This document shows positions 5,306-5,480 of a stretch of 5,480 bases of DNA, in pieces. The position numbers and the translations under genes are program-made. Position 1 is the first letter of the stretch. Each line of letters opens with the position of its first letter. Source of the stretch: JAYZQT01 sp964412235 (GTDB lineage: Bacteria > Pseudomonadota > Alphaproteobacteria > MPNO01 > UBA830); contig CAYPNT010000127.1 in assembly GCA_964412235.1 (NCBI GenBank), positions 1-5,480 on the forward strand. The letters run 5' to 3'. The notes beneath the pieces were generated by a model. That model was not told the DNA's origin, made no database searches, and was given only the letters and a program-made list of their open reading frames with translations.

Positions 5306-5480
5306 ATCTTTCTGTAAAAATTGGCGATCTGATGTTTCAAAACCCGATACAGCCCGCTTCCGGGGCTTTTTCCTGGGAATACGATGAGGTCATAGATCTT
5401 AATAGATTGGGTGCTCTGGTGGCTAAGACCATTTGCCGGGAACCCCGTCTGGGTAATCCAACGCCGCGAATGGCGGAAAC
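5299..5480 (+). CDS. Dihydroorotate dehydrogenase (class 1B, PyrD-like) catalytic subunit, N-terminal part
   Basis: Sixty codons are visible before the right edge; the family is about 300 residues. These FMN TIM-barrel enzymes oxidise dihydroorotate to orotate, the fourth step of UMP synthesis, and class 1B forms pair with PyrK. The sequence begins MVDLSVKIGDLMFQNPIQPA and shows three family landmarks: NPIQPASGAFSWEY (15-28), the strand LGALVAKTI (37-45) with a Lys where DHODHs contact FMN and substrate, and EPRLGNPTPRMAE (48-60), the conserved 'EPR.GNP.PR..ET' segment. The start is certain from the AGGAGG site and the 7-base overlap with the PyrK-like frame, which also argue for equimolar subunits. 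The substrate-contacting Asn motifs and active-site Cys/Ser loop are outside the window, so a true dihydroorotate enzyme cannot be separated from a paralogue acting on another dihydropyrimidine-like compound. Confidence 0.87.
   Translation, partial: MVDLSVKIGDLMFQNPIQPASGAFSWEYDEVIDLNRLGALVAKTICREPRLGNPTPRMAE

Overview
The window (about 5.5 kb, roughly balanced base composition by eye, dense tightly packed bacterial genes) looks like part of a proteobacterial chromosome. I lean towards an alphaproteobacterium because of the style of the HTH regulator and the TPR-oxygenase, but that is a weak inference. I see no mobile element, CRISPR array, tRNA or rRNA.

The layout is two gene sets diverging from a short control region at about 2056-2145. 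Leftward (minus strand) run a metallo-beta-lactamase (MBL) fold hydrolase (1054-2055), a single-domain rhodanese (653-1057, ATGA overlap with the MBL stop) and the N-terminal 211 residues of a UbiD-family prenylated-FMN decarboxylase (1-635), which runs off the left edge. Rightward (plus strand) run an XRE-type HTH regulator with a long unassigned C-terminal domain (2146-3030), a protein with N-terminal TPRs and a C-terminal 2-oxoglutarate/Fe(II) oxygenase domain (3032-4378, one base after the regulator), a PyrK-like FAD/[2Fe-2S] electron-transfer subunit (4433-5305) and the first 60 codons of a class-1B dihydroorotate dehydrogenase (PyrD-like) catalytic subunit (5299-5480), which overlaps pyrK by 7 bases and runs off the right edge.

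The divergent region carries an inverted repeat (ACGTG/CACGT, 11-base spacer) lying almost exactly between plausible -35 and -10 hexamers for the leftward operon. The adjacent HTH protein is the obvious candidate to bind it.

Working together (inference): a UbiD-type decarboxylase, an MBL hydrolase, a rhodanese, a 2OG oxygenase and a flavin/iron-sulfur dehydrogenase pair under one local regulator look more like an accessory catabolic or redox locus than de novo pyrimidine synthesis, although the PyrK/PyrD-like pair could also be the housekeeping dihydroorotate dehydrogenase. The substrate cannot be read from the sequence. Every gene belongs to a recognisable family; what is unusual is the combination, the TPR-oxygenase, the substituted MBL metal motif and the regulator's C-terminal domain.
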